Assembly (NCBI RefSeq): GCF_023702125.1
Contig: NZ_CP098415.1
Span: 1,240,001-1,304,000, forward strand
Direction: 5' to 3'
Source of the DNA: Halorubrum hochsteinianum
GTDB lineage: Archaea > Halobacteriota > Halobacteria > Halobacteriales > Haloferacaceae
Length of the DNA: 64,000 nt
Part shown: positions 9,935 to 19,275 of the stretch, one piece after another
Position numbering within the stretch: position 1 is the stretch's first letter
How the letters are laid out: every line of letters begins with the position of its first letter
Made by a program: the position numbers and the translations under genes
The notes under the pieces: model-generated
What the model saw: the letters and a program-made list of their open reading frames with translations, nothing else
The model's database searches: none
Told to the model about the DNA's origin: nothing

Positions 9935-12145
9935 TCAGCGCCCGACGAACTCCGCCGGCGGCGAGAGGTTCCGCCGTCCCCCGAAGGTGACGAGGAAGAG
10001 GGCCCCGACGCCGACGCCGTACGCGGCCATCAGCGGGACCGTCGCGAGGAACATCGTGACCACGTCGGAGGGGGTGAACACCGCCGCGATCAGCATGGTC
10101 GCGATCGTCGCCTCGCGCCAGCGCTCCCGGAACACGCGGTACGGGACGCCCGCCTTGTTCATGAGCACCATCGCGATCGGGATGTCGGCGAGGAAGCCGA
10201 TCCCGACCGTGGTGTAGATGACGAGCCAGAGGAAGTCGCTCACCTGATAGGTGATGATCATGTCGGCGAGGCGCGCGTCGGTGACGAGCCAGCCGATGAG
10301 TCCCGGCGCGATGTACGCGTAGCCGAGCGCGAAGCCGCCGACCATCCCGGCACCGAGCGCCCCGGCCCACAGGTACACCTGGTACACCCGCCCGGCGACG
10401 AAGCCGCGCTCGCGGAGCGCGGGCCACGCGTAGTAGAGGACGAGCGGGAACGCCGCGAAGATCCCGATCACCACCGAGAACTTCACCATGAAGATCAGCG
10501 CCTCGACCGGGTGGAGCGTGATGATGTTGATCCCGCCCTCGACCTCGGCGGGCACGCGCCGTTCGAGGTCGCCCCGGACCGTGCCGAGCCCCCCGAGGTA
10601 CAGCCACATGAACGCCGCCGCCATCACCGCGCCGAAGACGGCGACGATCCGGAACGACCCCGAACGCAGCGAGTCGAGGATGAACTTGAGGTCTTTGTAG
10701 TAGCCGCCGATGTCGTCCTCGGCCGCCTCCCCGTCGCCGTCGGTGAACTCGGCGAGGAACGTCGACCCCGCCCGGGACCCGCGGTTCCGCACGGAGCCCA
10801 TCAGCCCGCCGTCGTCGCCTCCGTCGCCGCCGCCGCTCGCGTCGCCGTCGGCCGAATCGCCGTCGCCGTCGTTCGCCTCGTCGAACCGGTCCAAGATCGC
10901 CTGCGCCTTCTCCGGCTCGTCGTCCTCCATCGCGGCCTGCGCGAGCGCGAGCGACCGCTCCTCCTCCATCTCCGCGAAGGCGTCGGCGGGGGCCGCCCGC
11001 ACGCCCGCCGCGTCGAGTTCGCTCACGTCGATCGCGGTCGGGTCGCCGTACTGGTAGCCCGCGCTCGTGGTGTCGAGGTCGGTGTACACGGCCCACAGCG
11101 TCGCGACCACGGCGAACGCCAGCGCCCACGCGACGGCGTAGATCCCGAGCGCCGTCGCGGGGTCGACGCCGAGTCCCGCGCCGGGTTCGAGGAACCGCCA
11201 GGTGCTGTCGACGAGGGGGTGCCGCAGGACGCCGTTGACCGCCGCGCGGCCGCCGTACTCGTAGAACCCGTACACGAGCGCGCCGCCGAGGAGGGTCACG
11301 CCGCCGACGACGTTCCAGTGGTTCCGCACGGCCCCCGGCACGTCGATCTGTTCGGAGCTTCGCTTGGCCGTGACGACCAGCTTCGCGAGGTAGAGGCTGA
11401 ACCCGTACAGCGCCGTCAGCGGGAACGCCCACAGCAGCTGCGTGAACGGGTCGGGCGGCGAGAAGAACGCGCCGAAGACGAAGATGGCGACGACCGCGTA
11501 GCGCCACTTGTCGCGGAACGTCTCGTACTGGACGATCTCGGCGTACGACAGCCCGGTGACCAGCAGGGGCATCTGCCCCGCCAGCCCGAACGAGAGCGAG
11601 AGGAAGACGATGAACTCCGTCCACATCACGATCCCGTAGGTGGGCTGGATGTCGGCCTCCAGCCCGAACTCCGCGAGGAAGCCGAACATCAGCGGGAAGA
11701 ACGCGAAGACGCCGTAGGCGACGCCGGCGGTGAACAGCACGGCACCGAGCAGCGCGATCCCCGCGAGCTTCCAGCGCGCGACGGGCGACCGCGGCCACAT
11801 GCCCCGGGCGCGGAGCTCGTCGCGGGTGACGTAGATCAGCGGTGGGATCGCGATGATCGCGCCCACGATCAGTCCGATCTTCGCTTGAAGGAGGATCACC
11901 TCGAACGGCGTCGTGGCGATGATGTCCGCCTCCGCGGCGACCGCGGGGCTCATGTTCGACTCCGTCACGTCCCTGAGCCAGTCCCAGATGTAGACGCGCA
12001 GCGCCCAGAACGACAGCAGGAATCCGAAGAGGAAGACGACGAACACCTTCTGGAGGTCCTTCTGGATCGACCGAAGGAACGCCTTCGCCGTGTCGCGGCC
12101 CTCCGCGATCGACCGCTGGGTGTCATCGTCGAGGGCGCTCGCCAT
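9935..12145 (-). CDS. tatCt: Double-length twin-arginine translocase TatC (TatCt type)
   Basis: A 736-residue membrane protein that is two fused TatC domains, the form known as TatCt in haloarchaea, which export many folded proteins by the Tat route. The N-terminal TatC half (about residues 20-300) and the C-terminal half (about 500-730) each contain the six-helix pattern and a TPPD/TPSD-like loop (FSPPDPFTQ, FTPSDVVTM). They are joined by an extra helix pair and an acidic Gly/Asp-rich linker around residues 390-480. ATG 12145 was chosen over upstream in-frame codons because it lies 20 bases downstream of the promoter element shared with the divergent tatC gene. Confidence 0.94.
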   Translation of the reverse strand: MASALDDDTQRSIAEGRDTAKAFLRSIQKDLQKVFVVFLFGFLLSFWALRVYIWDWLRDVTESNMSPAVAAEADIIATTPFEVILLQAKIGLIVGAIIAIPPLIYVTRDELRARGMWPRSPVARWKLAGIALLGAVLFTAGVAYGVFAFFPLMFGFLAEFGLEADIQPTYGIVMWTEFIVFLSLSFGLAGQMPLLVTGLSYAEIVQYETFRDKWRYAVVAIFVFGAFFSPPDPFTQLLWAFPLTALYGFSLYLAKLVVTAKRSSEQIDVPGAVRNHWNVVGGVTLLGGALVYGFYEYGGRAAVNGVLRHPLVDSTWRFLEPGAGLGVDPATALGIYAVAWALAFAVVATLWAVYTDLDTTSAGYQYGDPTAIDVSELDAAGVRAAPADAFAEMEEERSLALAQAAMEDDEPEKAQAILDRFDEANDGDGDSADGDASGGGDGGDDGGLMGSVRNRGSRAGSTFLAEFTDGDGEAAEDDIGGYYKDLKFILDSLRSGSFRIVAVFGAVMAAAFMWLYLGGLGTVRGDLERRVPAEVEGGINIITLHPVEALIFMVKFSVVIGIFAAFPLVLYYAWPALRERGFVAGRVYQVYLWAGALGAGMVGGFALGYAYIAPGLIGWLVTDARLADMIITYQVSDFLWLVIYTTVGIGFLADIPIAMVLMNKAGVPYRVFRERWREATIATMLIAAVFTPSDVVTMFLATVPLMAAYGVGVGALFLVTFGGRRNLSPPAEFVGR

Positions 12146-12373
12146 ACGGGGGCCGAAGGCCGTCGCCGTTATCAACCTTTTCGACCGCGGGCAGTTCCGC
12201 ACCCGAGCCCGCGCGATCCGAAAGCGGTCCGGTCGGGGAGGCCGTCGGTCTGGTGCGTAGATCTCGCCGGTCCGGTCAGGGGATCGGCGGTCCGGCCACG
12301 GGACCCCGATCGCCCCCTCGCGGCGTCGCTATCCGAAAAGGTTGATAACGGCCCGGTCGCGTAGGGCAACTGA
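12146..12373. promoter_or_regulatory. Divergent tat promoter region with 19-bp perfect inverted repeat
   Basis: The 228 bases between the two divergent tatC starts contain CGAAAAGGTTGATAACGGC on the plus strand at 12334-12352 and its exact complement at 12165-12183. Each copy lies 20-21 bases from the start codon it faces, so the TTGATAA part falls at the usual distance of a TATA element for leaderless haloarchaeal mRNAs. The two genes therefore appear to use identical mirrored core promoters. The 150 bases between the copies show no gene. Confidence 0.75.
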
Positions 12374-13483
12374 ATGGACGACTCGGATCGGTCGCGCGAC
12401 GACGACTCGGCGGGTGCCGGCGATCCGGCCGCCGACGAGGCCGACGCCGACGCGGGATCCGAGCCGGACGACGCCGAGACTGTCGAGTCGGAGGTGACGC
12501 CCGAGGTCTCCTCCGAGGTCGGGGCCGACGCGGGCGAGGAGAGCGCCGCCGACGCGGAGCCCGACGACGGCGTCGTGGACCCGGACGACGTCGTCGACGC
12601 CGAGGACGCCGCGCGGACCGCGGCCGTCGAGGGGGCCGCCGACGAGGGGACGACGGCCGAAGACGAGACCACCGAGAGCCTCGGCGACGGCGGCACGCCG
12701 GCGGCCTCGGCGAACGCGGCCGCGACCACCGACGACGGCGACGAGGCGTTCGGCGGCATCGAGGGGCCGGAGACGGACGAGGAGATGCCGCTGGCGGCCC
12801 ACATCGAGGAGATGATGCGCCGGCTCGCCGTCGTCTTCCTCGTCGGCGGGCTGGCGACGCTCGTCGTCGTCACCGAGTCGACGGAGCTCATCAACTACTT
12901 CTGGAGCTACCACATCCCGGCCCCGATGGAGAACCGCCCGCGGCTGTACGGGCCGCTGGAGCTCCCGCTCACCCGACTGAAGGTGGCCGGCCTCGCGGGC
13001 GTGGTGGTGGGGCTTCCGGCGTTCGTCTACGAGACGTACCGGTTCATGCGCCCCGGGCTCTACCAGCAGGAGCGGCGCTACTACCTCGCGGCGGTGCCGA
13101 CGAGTCTGGTCCTCGGCGGGGTCGGCGTCGCGTTCGCGCACTTCCTCGTGCTGCCCGCGATCTTCTCGTATTTCACCACCTACACCTCCGACGCGGCGAC
13201 CATCGCCTTCGGGCTCGCGGAGACGTTCAACCTGATCGTCGTCATGCTCGCGTTCATGGCGATCGTCTTCCAGATTCCCCTCTTCATCATGCTCGCGATC
13301 ATGATGAACCTCGTCACGCGGTGGTGGCTGGAGTCGAAGCGGCTGATCTTCTGGGGGTCGTTCCTCGGGATCGCCTTCCTGTTCAGCCCGGATCCGACGG
13401 GAATGGCCCCGATCATCGTGGCGCTCACGATGATCGCCCTCTTCGAGGGGACGCTGGCGATACTGCGCTGGACCGGGAACTAG
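12374..13483 (+). CDS. tatC: Twin-arginine translocase subunit TatC (TatCo type)
   Basis: A 369-residue protein with a single TatC domain in the second two-thirds: MPLAAHIEEMMRRL near residue 138 (the family's conserved HL-E-RR-like start), then six hydrophobic helices, with FLFSPDPTGMAPI near 335. The first 130 residues are a very acidic, low-complexity Asp/Glu/Ala extension that is not part of the family core and is typical of haloarchaeal TatCo proteins. It is divergent from the double TatC gene and uses the same promoter element. It forms the receptor for twin-arginine signal peptides such as that of the exported protein at 6329-6814 (inference). Confidence 0.94.
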   Translation: MDDSDRSRDDDSAGAGDPAADEADADAGSEPDDAETVESEVTPEVSSEVGADAGEESAADAEPDDGVVDPDDVVDAEDAARTAAVEGAADEGTTAEDETTESLGDGGTPAASANAAATTDDGDEAFGGIEGPETDEEMPLAAHIEEMMRRLAVVFLVGGLATLVVVTESTELINYFWSYHIPAPMENRPRLYGPLELPLTRLKVAGLAGVVVGLPAFVYETYRFMRPGLYQQERRYYLAAVPTSLVLGGVGVAFAHFLVLPAIFSYFTTYTSDAATIAFGLAETFNLIVVMLAFMAIVFQIPLFIMLAIMMNLVTRWWLESKRLIFWGSFLGIAFLFSPDPTGMAPIIVALTMIALFEGTLAILRWTGN

Positions 13484-13489
13484 ATCCGA

Positions 13490-13832
13490 ACCGCGGCCTG
13501 AGATTCGTTGCGTTTCTCGTTGTGGACGAGGCCGCCGAAGCCCCAGTCGCGAGGGCTCGCGCGACTCGCTGCGCTCCTCGGTCGTTCGCTTCGCTCACTC
13601 CCTGCGGTGCTTACTTCGTCGGGCTTCGCCCTCGCGACTGCCCCTTCGATTCCCGCCCGACAGCAACCGCACGGCAACCGCACCTCACACCTCCCCAGCC
13701 TCGTCGGCGGCTCCCGGTGGTCGCCGCCGACTCCCTCGCGCGTGCTGTCTCGCGGTCGCCGGGGGCGACCGCTCGCAGGCACACGCCACCGCGGTTCGGT
13801 TGCGATCGCTTCGCCTCGGCGGAGTCAGGCCT
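13490..13832. repeat. Structured intergenic sequence, probable dispersed haloarchaeal repeat
   Basis: About 340 bases after tatC with no credible gene. The stretch is built of short stem-forming pieces: GTCGGCGGC with GCCGCCGAC (around 13703-13731), GGTCGCC with GGCGACC (around 13754-13772), and CGCGAG...CTCGCG (around 13547-13560), plus repetitive TCGCTTCGCTC-type runs. From memory, very similar text (including the minus-strand reading VHNEKRNES) recurs in many haloarchaeal genomes, which points to a dispersed repeat family; I cannot confirm this without a search. Confidence 0.5.
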
Positions 13833-13862
13833 ATGCGCGTTTGGGTGCTACGCTCCGCCGAC

Positions 13863-14018
13863 ATGGTCCTCGCTCTGCTCGTTCCGGCGGCGGTCGCGTT
13901 CGTGATCGGCGCGCTCGCGGCGTACGTGGGTGCCCTCCGCGCGCTGGAGGTGTACTTCGATCCGAATCGAGACAGCGTCTTCCTCGTCGACGACCGCGAC
14001 CAGCCGGAGCGCCGCTGA
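13863..14018 (+). CDS. Small membrane protein, 51 aa
   Basis: A short protein with one strong membrane helix (MVLALLVPAAVAFVIGALAA) and an acidic C-terminal tail that includes DPNRDSVFLVDDRD. The start at ATG 13863 places the helix at the N-terminus; an in-frame ATG at 13833 would add ten residues. The frame keeps haloarchaeal third-position GC bias up to the stop at 14018. It converges on argF. No family is recognised. Confidence 0.5.
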   Translation: MVLALLVPAAVAFVIGALAAYVGALRALEVYFDPNRDSVFLVDDRDQPERR

Positions 14019-14064
14019 CGCCAGGCCGCTCGCTCTTGCCGGGCCGCTCGCTCTCGCCGGGCGG

Positions 14065-14964
14065 CTACTCGCCGCCGAGCAGTTCGACGAGCAGCGCGTT
14101 CTGCGCGTGCATCCGGTTTTCCGCCTGGTCCCAGACGAGCGCGCGGTCGGACTCCAGCACGTCGTCGGTTATCTCCTCCCCGCGGTGCGCGGGCAGGCAG
14201 TGCATCACCGTCGCGTCCGTGCCGGCGAGCAGGTCGGCGTTCACCTGGAACCCGTCGAAGGCGGCGAGCTTCTCGCCGCGTACGTCCTCCTGTCCCATCG
14301 AGATCCACACGTCGGTGTAGACCACGTCCGCGCCGTCGATCACCGCCTCGGGGTCGGTCGTGGGGGTCACGTCCGCGCCGAACGCCGCGGCCCGGTCGAA
14401 CACCGCGGGGTCCATCCCGTAGTCGGCGGGCGTGGCGACCCGCACGTCGATCCCGGCCATCGCCGCGCCGACGACGAACGACTGGCCGACGTTGTTGCCG
14501 TCGCCGACCCACGCGACGGTGGCGTCCTCGCCGACCGTCTCGCGGATCGTGAGGAGGTCCGCGAGCGTCTGACAGGGGTGCGCCTCGTCGGTGAGCCCGT
14601 TGATCACGGGGCAGTCGGCGTACTCGGCGAGGACCTCGACGTCCTCGTGATCGAACAGCCGCGCCATCACGCCGTCGACGTAGCGGCCGAGGACGCGCGC
14701 CGTGTCCTTCAGCGGCTCGCCGTGGCCCAGTTGGATGTCGTCTGGCCCGAGGAACATCGCGTGGCCGCCCAGTCGGGTCATGCCCGTCTCGAAGGAGACG
14801 CGGGTGCGCGTCGACGGCTTCTCGAAGATCATCCCGAGCGTCGCGTCGCCCAGTCGCGGGTCGGTCTCGCCCGCCTTCATCGCGGCGGCGCGGTCGAGCA
14901 GGGCGTCCAGTTCGGCGGGCGTCACGTCGTCGATGTCGAGGAAGTCGTCGGTGGCGAGTGTCAT
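14065..14964 (-). CDS. argF: Ornithine carbamoyltransferase
   Basis: Transfers carbamoyl from carbamoyl phosphate to ornithine, making citrulline. The 299-residue protein has the carbamoyl-phosphate motif STRTRVSFE near residue 55, HPCQTLAD near 132 and the ornithine-loop motif HCLPAHRGEE near 264, all diagnostic of ArgF. It is the last gene of the minus-strand arginine cluster, 33 bases after argE. Citrulline then feeds argG and argH at the head of the same cluster. Confidence 0.97.
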   Translation of the reverse strand: MTLATDDFLDIDDVTPAELDALLDRAAAMKAGETDPRLGDATLGMIFEKPSTRTRVSFETGMTRLGGHAMFLGPDDIQLGHGEPLKDTARVLGRYVDGVMARLFDHEDVEVLAEYADCPVINGLTDEAHPCQTLADLLTIRETVGEDATVAWVGDGNNVGQSFVVGAAMAGIDVRVATPADYGMDPAVFDRAAAFGADVTPTTDPEAVIDGADVVYTDVWISMGQEDVRGEKLAAFDGFQVNADLLAGTDATVMHCLPAHRGEEITDDVLESDRALVWDQAENRMHAQNALLVELLGGE

Positions 14965-14997
14965 GGTATCGAAAACGGGTCGGGTGATCGGGTGGCG

Positions 14998-16164
14998 TTA
15001 CAGTCGCTCGCGACAGACGTCGGTCAGGACGCGCACGGCGCGGTCCAGGTCCGGCAGCGGCAGCCGCTCGTCGGGCGCGTGGTCCAAGTCGGAGTTCCCC
15101 GGGCCGTAGGTGACCATCGGGCAGTCCCACGCGGCCGCGAAGAGGTTCATGTCGCTCGTGCCGGTCTTCCGCAGCAGGCGCACGTCGCCGCCCGCCGACC
15201 GGATTGCGACGCGGAACGCCCGCGCGAGGTCGGTCCGCGGGCTCTCCATCACCGGCGGCATCGGGTCGTCCCACTGGACCGAGCCGGTCGACAGCTCCGC
15301 CTCCGCCAGCTCGTGAATCTCGTCGACCGGCCGCGAGGGCGGGACCCGGAGCTGCACGTCCATCGTCGTCTCCACGGCGAGCCCGTCGTCGCTCAGCCCG
15401 CCGTCGACCGAGATGGGCTTCGTCGTCACCTGATCGAACACGGCGGTCTCGGCGTCGTCCGGCGTGAACGTCTCCTCGACGCCGTGCCACCAGTCGATCG
15501 CGTGCTGGATCGCGTTCGGCTCCGGCCGCGAGGAGTGGCCCGACTCGCTCGTGTTCACGTACGTCCCCTCCAGCAGGCCGCGGTAGCCGAGGGTGATCCC
15601 CTGCCAGCCCGACGGCTCGCCGTTGATCACCGCCTCGGGGGCGTCGCGGTCGCCGACGAGGTGTCTCGCGCCCCCGGAGTCGACCTCCTCGCGGACGACG
15701 CCGACGAAGGAGACGCCGGTCTTCACCGCCGCGACCGCCATCGCGACCAGCGGTCCCGTCGCGTCGACCGCGCCGCGACCCCACAGGACGGGGTCGCCGG
15801 GGTCGCCGACGCGCACGTCCGACGGCTCCGGTAGCTCGCCCTCCGGCGGTGCCGGCCGCACCTCGACCGGGATGTCGCCGGGCACGGTGTCGACGTGCGA
15901 GGTCAGGAGGACGGCGTCGTCCGCCGGCGCACGGACGTTCCCGACCTCGTCGATCCACGCCTCGCGGCCGTTCGCCTCGAAGAAGTCGACGAGGCGCTCG
16001 GCCGCGCGCTCCTCCTCGCCCGACGGCGAGGGGATCGACACCATGTCGTACAGCAGCCTCCGGGCCGCCGTGTCGCAGGCCGCGGGGTAGCCGCCGCCGG
16101 CGACGACGTCGGCGTCCTCGCGATCCGCTTCCGGCTCCGCCCCCCGCCCCTTCCCGGCCGCCAT
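14998..16164 (-). CDS. argE: [ArgW/LysW]-ornithine/lysine hydrolase (M20 family)
   Basis: Releases ornithine (or lysine) from the amino-group carrier protein. This 388-residue M20 metallopeptidase-family protein shows the metal-binding segments LLTSHVDTVPG near residue 83, WGRGAVDATGP near 125 and a glutamate pair in VREEVDSGG near 150. Its ATG overlaps the argD stop in ATGA, so translation is coupled. About 25 acidic residues precede the domain. The context (argW, argX and carrier-type C, B and D genes) shows it acts on the carrier rather than on free acetyl-ornithine; it may serve both arginine and lysine synthesis. Confidence 0.88.
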   Translation of the reverse strand: MAAGKGRGAEPEADREDADVVAGGGYPAACDTAARRLLYDMVSIPSPSGEEERAAERLVDFFEANGREAWIDEVGNVRAPADDAVLLTSHVDTVPGDIPVEVRPAPPEGELPEPSDVRVGDPGDPVLWGRGAVDATGPLVAMAVAAVKTGVSFVGVVREEVDSGGARHLVGDRDAPEAVINGEPSGWQGITLGYRGLLEGTYVNTSESGHSSRPEPNAIQHAIDWWHGVEETFTPDDAETAVFDQVTTKPISVDGGLSDDGLAVETTMDVQLRVPPSRPVDEIHELAEAELSTGSVQWDDPMPPVMESPRTDLARAFRVAIRSAGGDVRLLRKTGTSDMNLFAAAWDCPMVTYGPGNSDLDHAPDERLPLPDLDRAVRVLTDVCRERL

Positions 16165-17291
16165 CAGCCGATCACCTCGGCTATCGCGTCGACGACGCGG
16201 TCGGCGTGCTCGCGTTCGACCGTCAGCGGCGGGAGCAGCCGCAGGACGGTGCGGCCCGCGGGCAGCGCGAGGATCTGGTGGTCGATGGCGAGGTCGCGCA
16301 GCAGGCGGTTCGACCCCCGACGGACCTCGACGCCGACCATCAGCCCGTCCCCGCGCACGTCGCGCACGTCGTCGCCGAGGCGGTCGCGGAGTTCGCCGCG
16401 GAGGTAGTCGCCCACCTCCTCGGCGTGAGCCGGAAGCCCCTCGCGCTCGATCACGTCGAGGGTCGCGCCCGCCGCGGCCGACACCACCGGGCCGCCGGAG
16501 AACGTCGAGCCGTGGTCGCCGGCGTCGGCGGCGATCCAGTCGCGACACAGCGTCGCGCCGATCGGGAGCCCGCTGCCGAGCCCCTTCGCGGTCGTCAGCA
16601 CGTCCGGCACCACGTCGTGGCGGTCGGCCGCCCACATCGAGCCGGTGCGGCCCAGCCCGGTCTGGATCTCGTCGAGGATCATCGCCGCCCCGTTCGTCGC
16701 CGTGGCGACCCGGACGGCCTGGAGGTACTCGGTCGAGACGGGGTTGATCCCGCCCTCGCCCTGAAGCGGTTCCAGGATGACGGCGGCGGTGTCCTCGTCG
16801 ACCGCCTCGCGCATCGCCTCGGCGTCGCCGTACTCGACGAACTCCACGCCGCCGGCGAGGGGGCCGAACCCCTCCTTGTACTTGTCCTTCCAGGTGGTCG
16901 CGAGGGTCCCCATCGTCCGGCCGTGGAACCCCTGCGTGGTCGCGACTATCTTCTCGCGGCCCGTCGCGTGCCGGGCGAACTTCAGCGCGGCCTCGTTGGC
17001 CTCCGTCCCGGAGTTACAGAGCCAGACCTTGTCGACGTCGACGGGCGCGACCTCGGCGAGGCGCTCGTACAACGCCGTCCGCGCCGCGTGCGGGTACGAC
17101 GCCTGAACGTACATGAGCTCCTCCAGCTGGCTCGTCGCGGCGTCGACGACCTCGGGGTGGCAGTGCCCGACGGGCGTACAGGCGTAGCTCGCGCCGAAGT
17201 CGAGGTACTCGGTCCCGTTCGTGTCGGTGAGGTGTACGCCGTCGCCGGCGGCGATCTCGATCGGCTTCTCGGAGAAGACGAAGCCGCTCAC
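16164..17291 (-). CDS. argD: [ArgW/LysW]-aminoadipate/glutamate semialdehyde aminotransferase
   Basis: PLP-dependent class III aminotransferase (375 aa) that converts the carrier-bound semialdehyde to the amine. It shows the SGTEANEAALKFAR segment near residue 90, the PLP-binding ILDEIQTGLGRTG near 210, and the Schiff-base lysine in TTAKGLGSG near 240. It overlaps argB upstream by 4 bases and argE downstream by 3. Length is as expected for LysJ/ArgD. Dual use in lysine and arginine routes is possible. Confidence 0.93.
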   Translation of the reverse strand: MSGFVFSEKPIEIAAGDGVHLTDTNGTEYLDFGASYACTPVGHCHPEVVDAATSQLEELMYVQASYPHAARTALYERLAEVAPVDVDKVWLCNSGTEANEAALKFARHATGREKIVATTQGFHGRTMGTLATTWKDKYKEGFGPLAGGVEFVEYGDAEAMREAVDEDTAAVILEPLQGEGGINPVSTEYLQAVRVATATNGAAMILDEIQTGLGRTGSMWAADRHDVVPDVLTTAKGLGSGLPIGATLCRDWIAADAGDHGSTFSGGPVVSAAAGATLDVIEREGLPAHAEEVGDYLRGELRDRLGDDVRDVRGDGLMVGVEVRRGSNRLLRDLAIDHQILALPAGRTVLRLLPPLTVEREHADRVVDAIAEVIG

Positions 17292-18229
17292 GCGGTCTCA
17301 CCCCCTTCGGCTTCGACACCGGACTCACGTTCGCCGCCGAGCGCCGACCGCTCGACCGTCGTCCCCGCGCCGCCGAGCGCGGCGACGACCGGGTCGCGGA
17401 CGTTGGCGTCCGCGATCACGACGCGGCCGGAGCCGCCGGAGAGCGCCTCTCTCGCGGCCATCACCTTCTTGCCCATGAACCCCTCGGCGGCGTCCTCGAC
17501 GGCCGCCAGCTCGTCGGGCGTCGCGGCCGCGTCGATGCGCGTCTCGGGGTCGTCCGGGTCGGCGTACACGCCGGACACGTCGGTCAGCAGGACGAGGTCG
17601 GCACCGAGCGCGCCCGCGACGGCCGCGGCCGCGCGGTCGGCGTCGGCGTTGACTGGGGTGACCTCGCCGTCGCCCTCGTCGCCCGCCATCGGGGGCGAGA
17701 CGACCGGGGTGTAGCCGTCGGCGAGCAGGTCGCCGAGCAGGTCGCCGTTCACCGACTCGATCTTCCCCGAGTGGTCGCCGCGGCGGATCTTCTTTTTCCC
17801 GTCCTCGACGACGCGGACGGCCGACTTGCGCGGCCCCGAGAGGAGGCCGCCGTCGACGCCGGAGAGGCCGACCGCGTCGACCCCCGCCGACCGGAACTGT
17901 GCGGTCAGTTCGGTGTTGAGCTTGCCCGCCATCGCCATCGCGAACGCCTCCATCGTCTCCGCGTCGGTGAACCGCCCCGTGACGCCGGAGGCGGACTCGA
18001 CGTACTCCGGCTCGATGTCGAGCCGTTCGAGGGTCTCGTCGACGACCGTCGAGCCGCCGTGGACGACGACGACTCGCCGGCCGTTGGCGACGAGGTGGGC
18101 CACGTCGCCGACCGCGCCGGCGGGATCGACCGCCTTCGCGCCGCCGACCTTGACGACGACCGGCGGCTCGCCGGCGGCGGTTCCGTCGTCCGCGGACGCG
18201 CCGGCCGCGTCGGACTCGGTCCCGGTCAT
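17288..18229 (-). CDS. argB: [ArgW/LysW]-glutamate/aminoadipate kinase
   Basis: Amino-acid kinase (313 aa) that phosphorylates the side-chain carboxylate of the carrier-linked amino acid. Visible motifs are VVKVGGAKAVDP near residue 25, VVVHGGSTVVDETL near 55, VNADADRAAAAVAGAL near 205 and LLTDVSGVY near 228. A glycine/alanine/aspartate-rich N-terminal extension of about 20 residues precedes the domain. The start ATG 18229 overlaps the argC stop by 4 bases. The lysine in the first motif replaces the usual Ile/Lys pattern of bacterial NAGK, consistent with the LysZ branch. Confidence 0.92.
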   Translation of the reverse strand: MTGTESDAAGASADDGTAAGEPPVVVKVGGAKAVDPAGAVGDVAHLVANGRRVVVVHGGSTVVDETLERLDIEPEYVESASGVTGRFTDAETMEAFAMAMAGKLNTELTAQFRSAGVDAVGLSGVDGGLLSGPRKSAVRVVEDGKKKIRRGDHSGKIESVNGDLLGDLLADGYTPVVSPPMAGDEGDGEVTPVNADADRAAAAVAGALGADLVLLTDVSGVYADPDDPETRIDAAATPDELAAVEDAAEGFMGKKVMAAREALSGGSGRVVIADANVRDPVVAALGGAGTTVERSALGGERESGVEAEGGETA

Positions 18230-19275
18230 GGCGATCCCACCGGGTGAAGCCCGTCGAACTCGAGGCCGGCGGTCTCGTCGAGGCCGAGCGCGACGTTCGC
18301 CGCGTGGACGGCCTGGCCCGCCGACCCCTTGGTCATGTTGTCGATCGCCGAGAAGACGACGACCCGGCGGTTGCCGGGGTCGAGCTCGAAGCCGACCTCG
18401 CCGTGGTTCGTCCCGGCGACCGACTTCGGCTCGGGGTAGCGGTAGACGCCGCCCCCGCCGGAGACGATCCGCATGAACGGCTCGTCGGCGTAGGCGTCGC
18501 GGTACGCGCCCCACAGGTCCCCCTTCGAGACCGGCTCGTCGGGGAAGACGTGACAGGTCGCGCTCGCGCCCCGCACCATGTCGACCGCGTGGACGGTGAA
18601 GGAGACGGAGAGGCCGAGGTACGCCTCGATCTCCGCCTCGTGGCGGTGGCCCGTGGGCGCGTAGGGGCGCACGACGCCCGAGCGCTCCGGGTGCGAGGAG
18701 GCCGCGCCGCCGCCCGCGCCGCCCTCCGAGGAGCCGACCTTCACGTCGACGACGACCTCGCCCGTCTCCGGGCCGAGCGCGCCCGCGTCGACCAGCGGCT
18801 TGAGGCCGAGGATCGTCGCGGTCGCGTTGCAGCCGCCGCCGCCGATCAGGTCCGCGCCGACGAGGTTCTCGCGGTTCAGTTCGGGCAGCGCGTACTCCGC
18901 GCGGTCGAGGTACTCCGGCGACTCGTGGCCGTCGTACCACTCGTCGTAGGCGTCGGCCTCGGGCAGCCGGAAGTCGGCCGAGAGGTCGACGACGGTGTCG
19001 GCCGCCTCGAAGAACTCGTCGATCCGGCCCATCGAGACGCCGTGCGGCGTCGCCGCGAACAGCACGTCGACCGACTCCAGGTCGTCGGGGTCCGAGAAGC
19101 GCAGGTCCAGCCCGCGCAGGTTCGGGTGCGAGCGCCCGACGGTCATGTTGTCCGCCGACCGCGAGGTGGCCTGAACGACCTCGAAATCGGGGTGGCCGGC
19201 GAGGATCCGCAACAGCTCGCCGCCGGTGAAGCCGGTGCCGCCGACGACGCTCGCGGTGTACGTCCCGTCGGTCAT
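18226..19275 (-). CDS. argC: [ArgW/LysW]-glutamyl/aminoadipyl-phosphate reductase
   Basis: NADPH-dependent reductase (349 aa) of the ArgC/LysY family. It begins with the nucleotide-binding motif VVGGTGFTGGELLRIL. The catalytic cysteine lies in GGGGCNATATILGLKPL near residue 145, and the C-terminal half has GHRHEAEIE near 210. ATG 19275 overlaps the argX stop by 4 bases. It produces the carrier-bound semialdehyde used by ArgD. Confidence 0.94.
   Translation of the reverse strand: MTDGTYTASVVGGTGFTGGELLRILAGHPDFEVVQATSRSADNMTVGRSHPNLRGLDLRFSDPDDLESVDVLFAATPHGVSMGRIDEFFEAADTVVDLSADFRLPEADAYDEWYDGHESPEYLDRAEYALPELNRENLVGADLIGGGGCNATATILGLKPLVDAGALGPETGEVVVDVKVGSSEGGAGGGAASSHPERSGVVRPYAPTGHRHEAEIEAYLGLSVSFTVHAVDMVRGASATCHVFPDEPVSKGDLWGAYRDAYADEPFMRIVSGGGGVYRYPEPKSVAGTNHGEVGFELDPGNRRVVVFSAIDNMTKGSAGQAVHAANVALGLDETAGLEFDGLHPVGSP

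Noticed and set aside
9842-12364. An 840-codon plus-strand frame opposite the double tatC gene
   Set aside because: It is the complement of a well-supported membrane protein gene and has no domain features.
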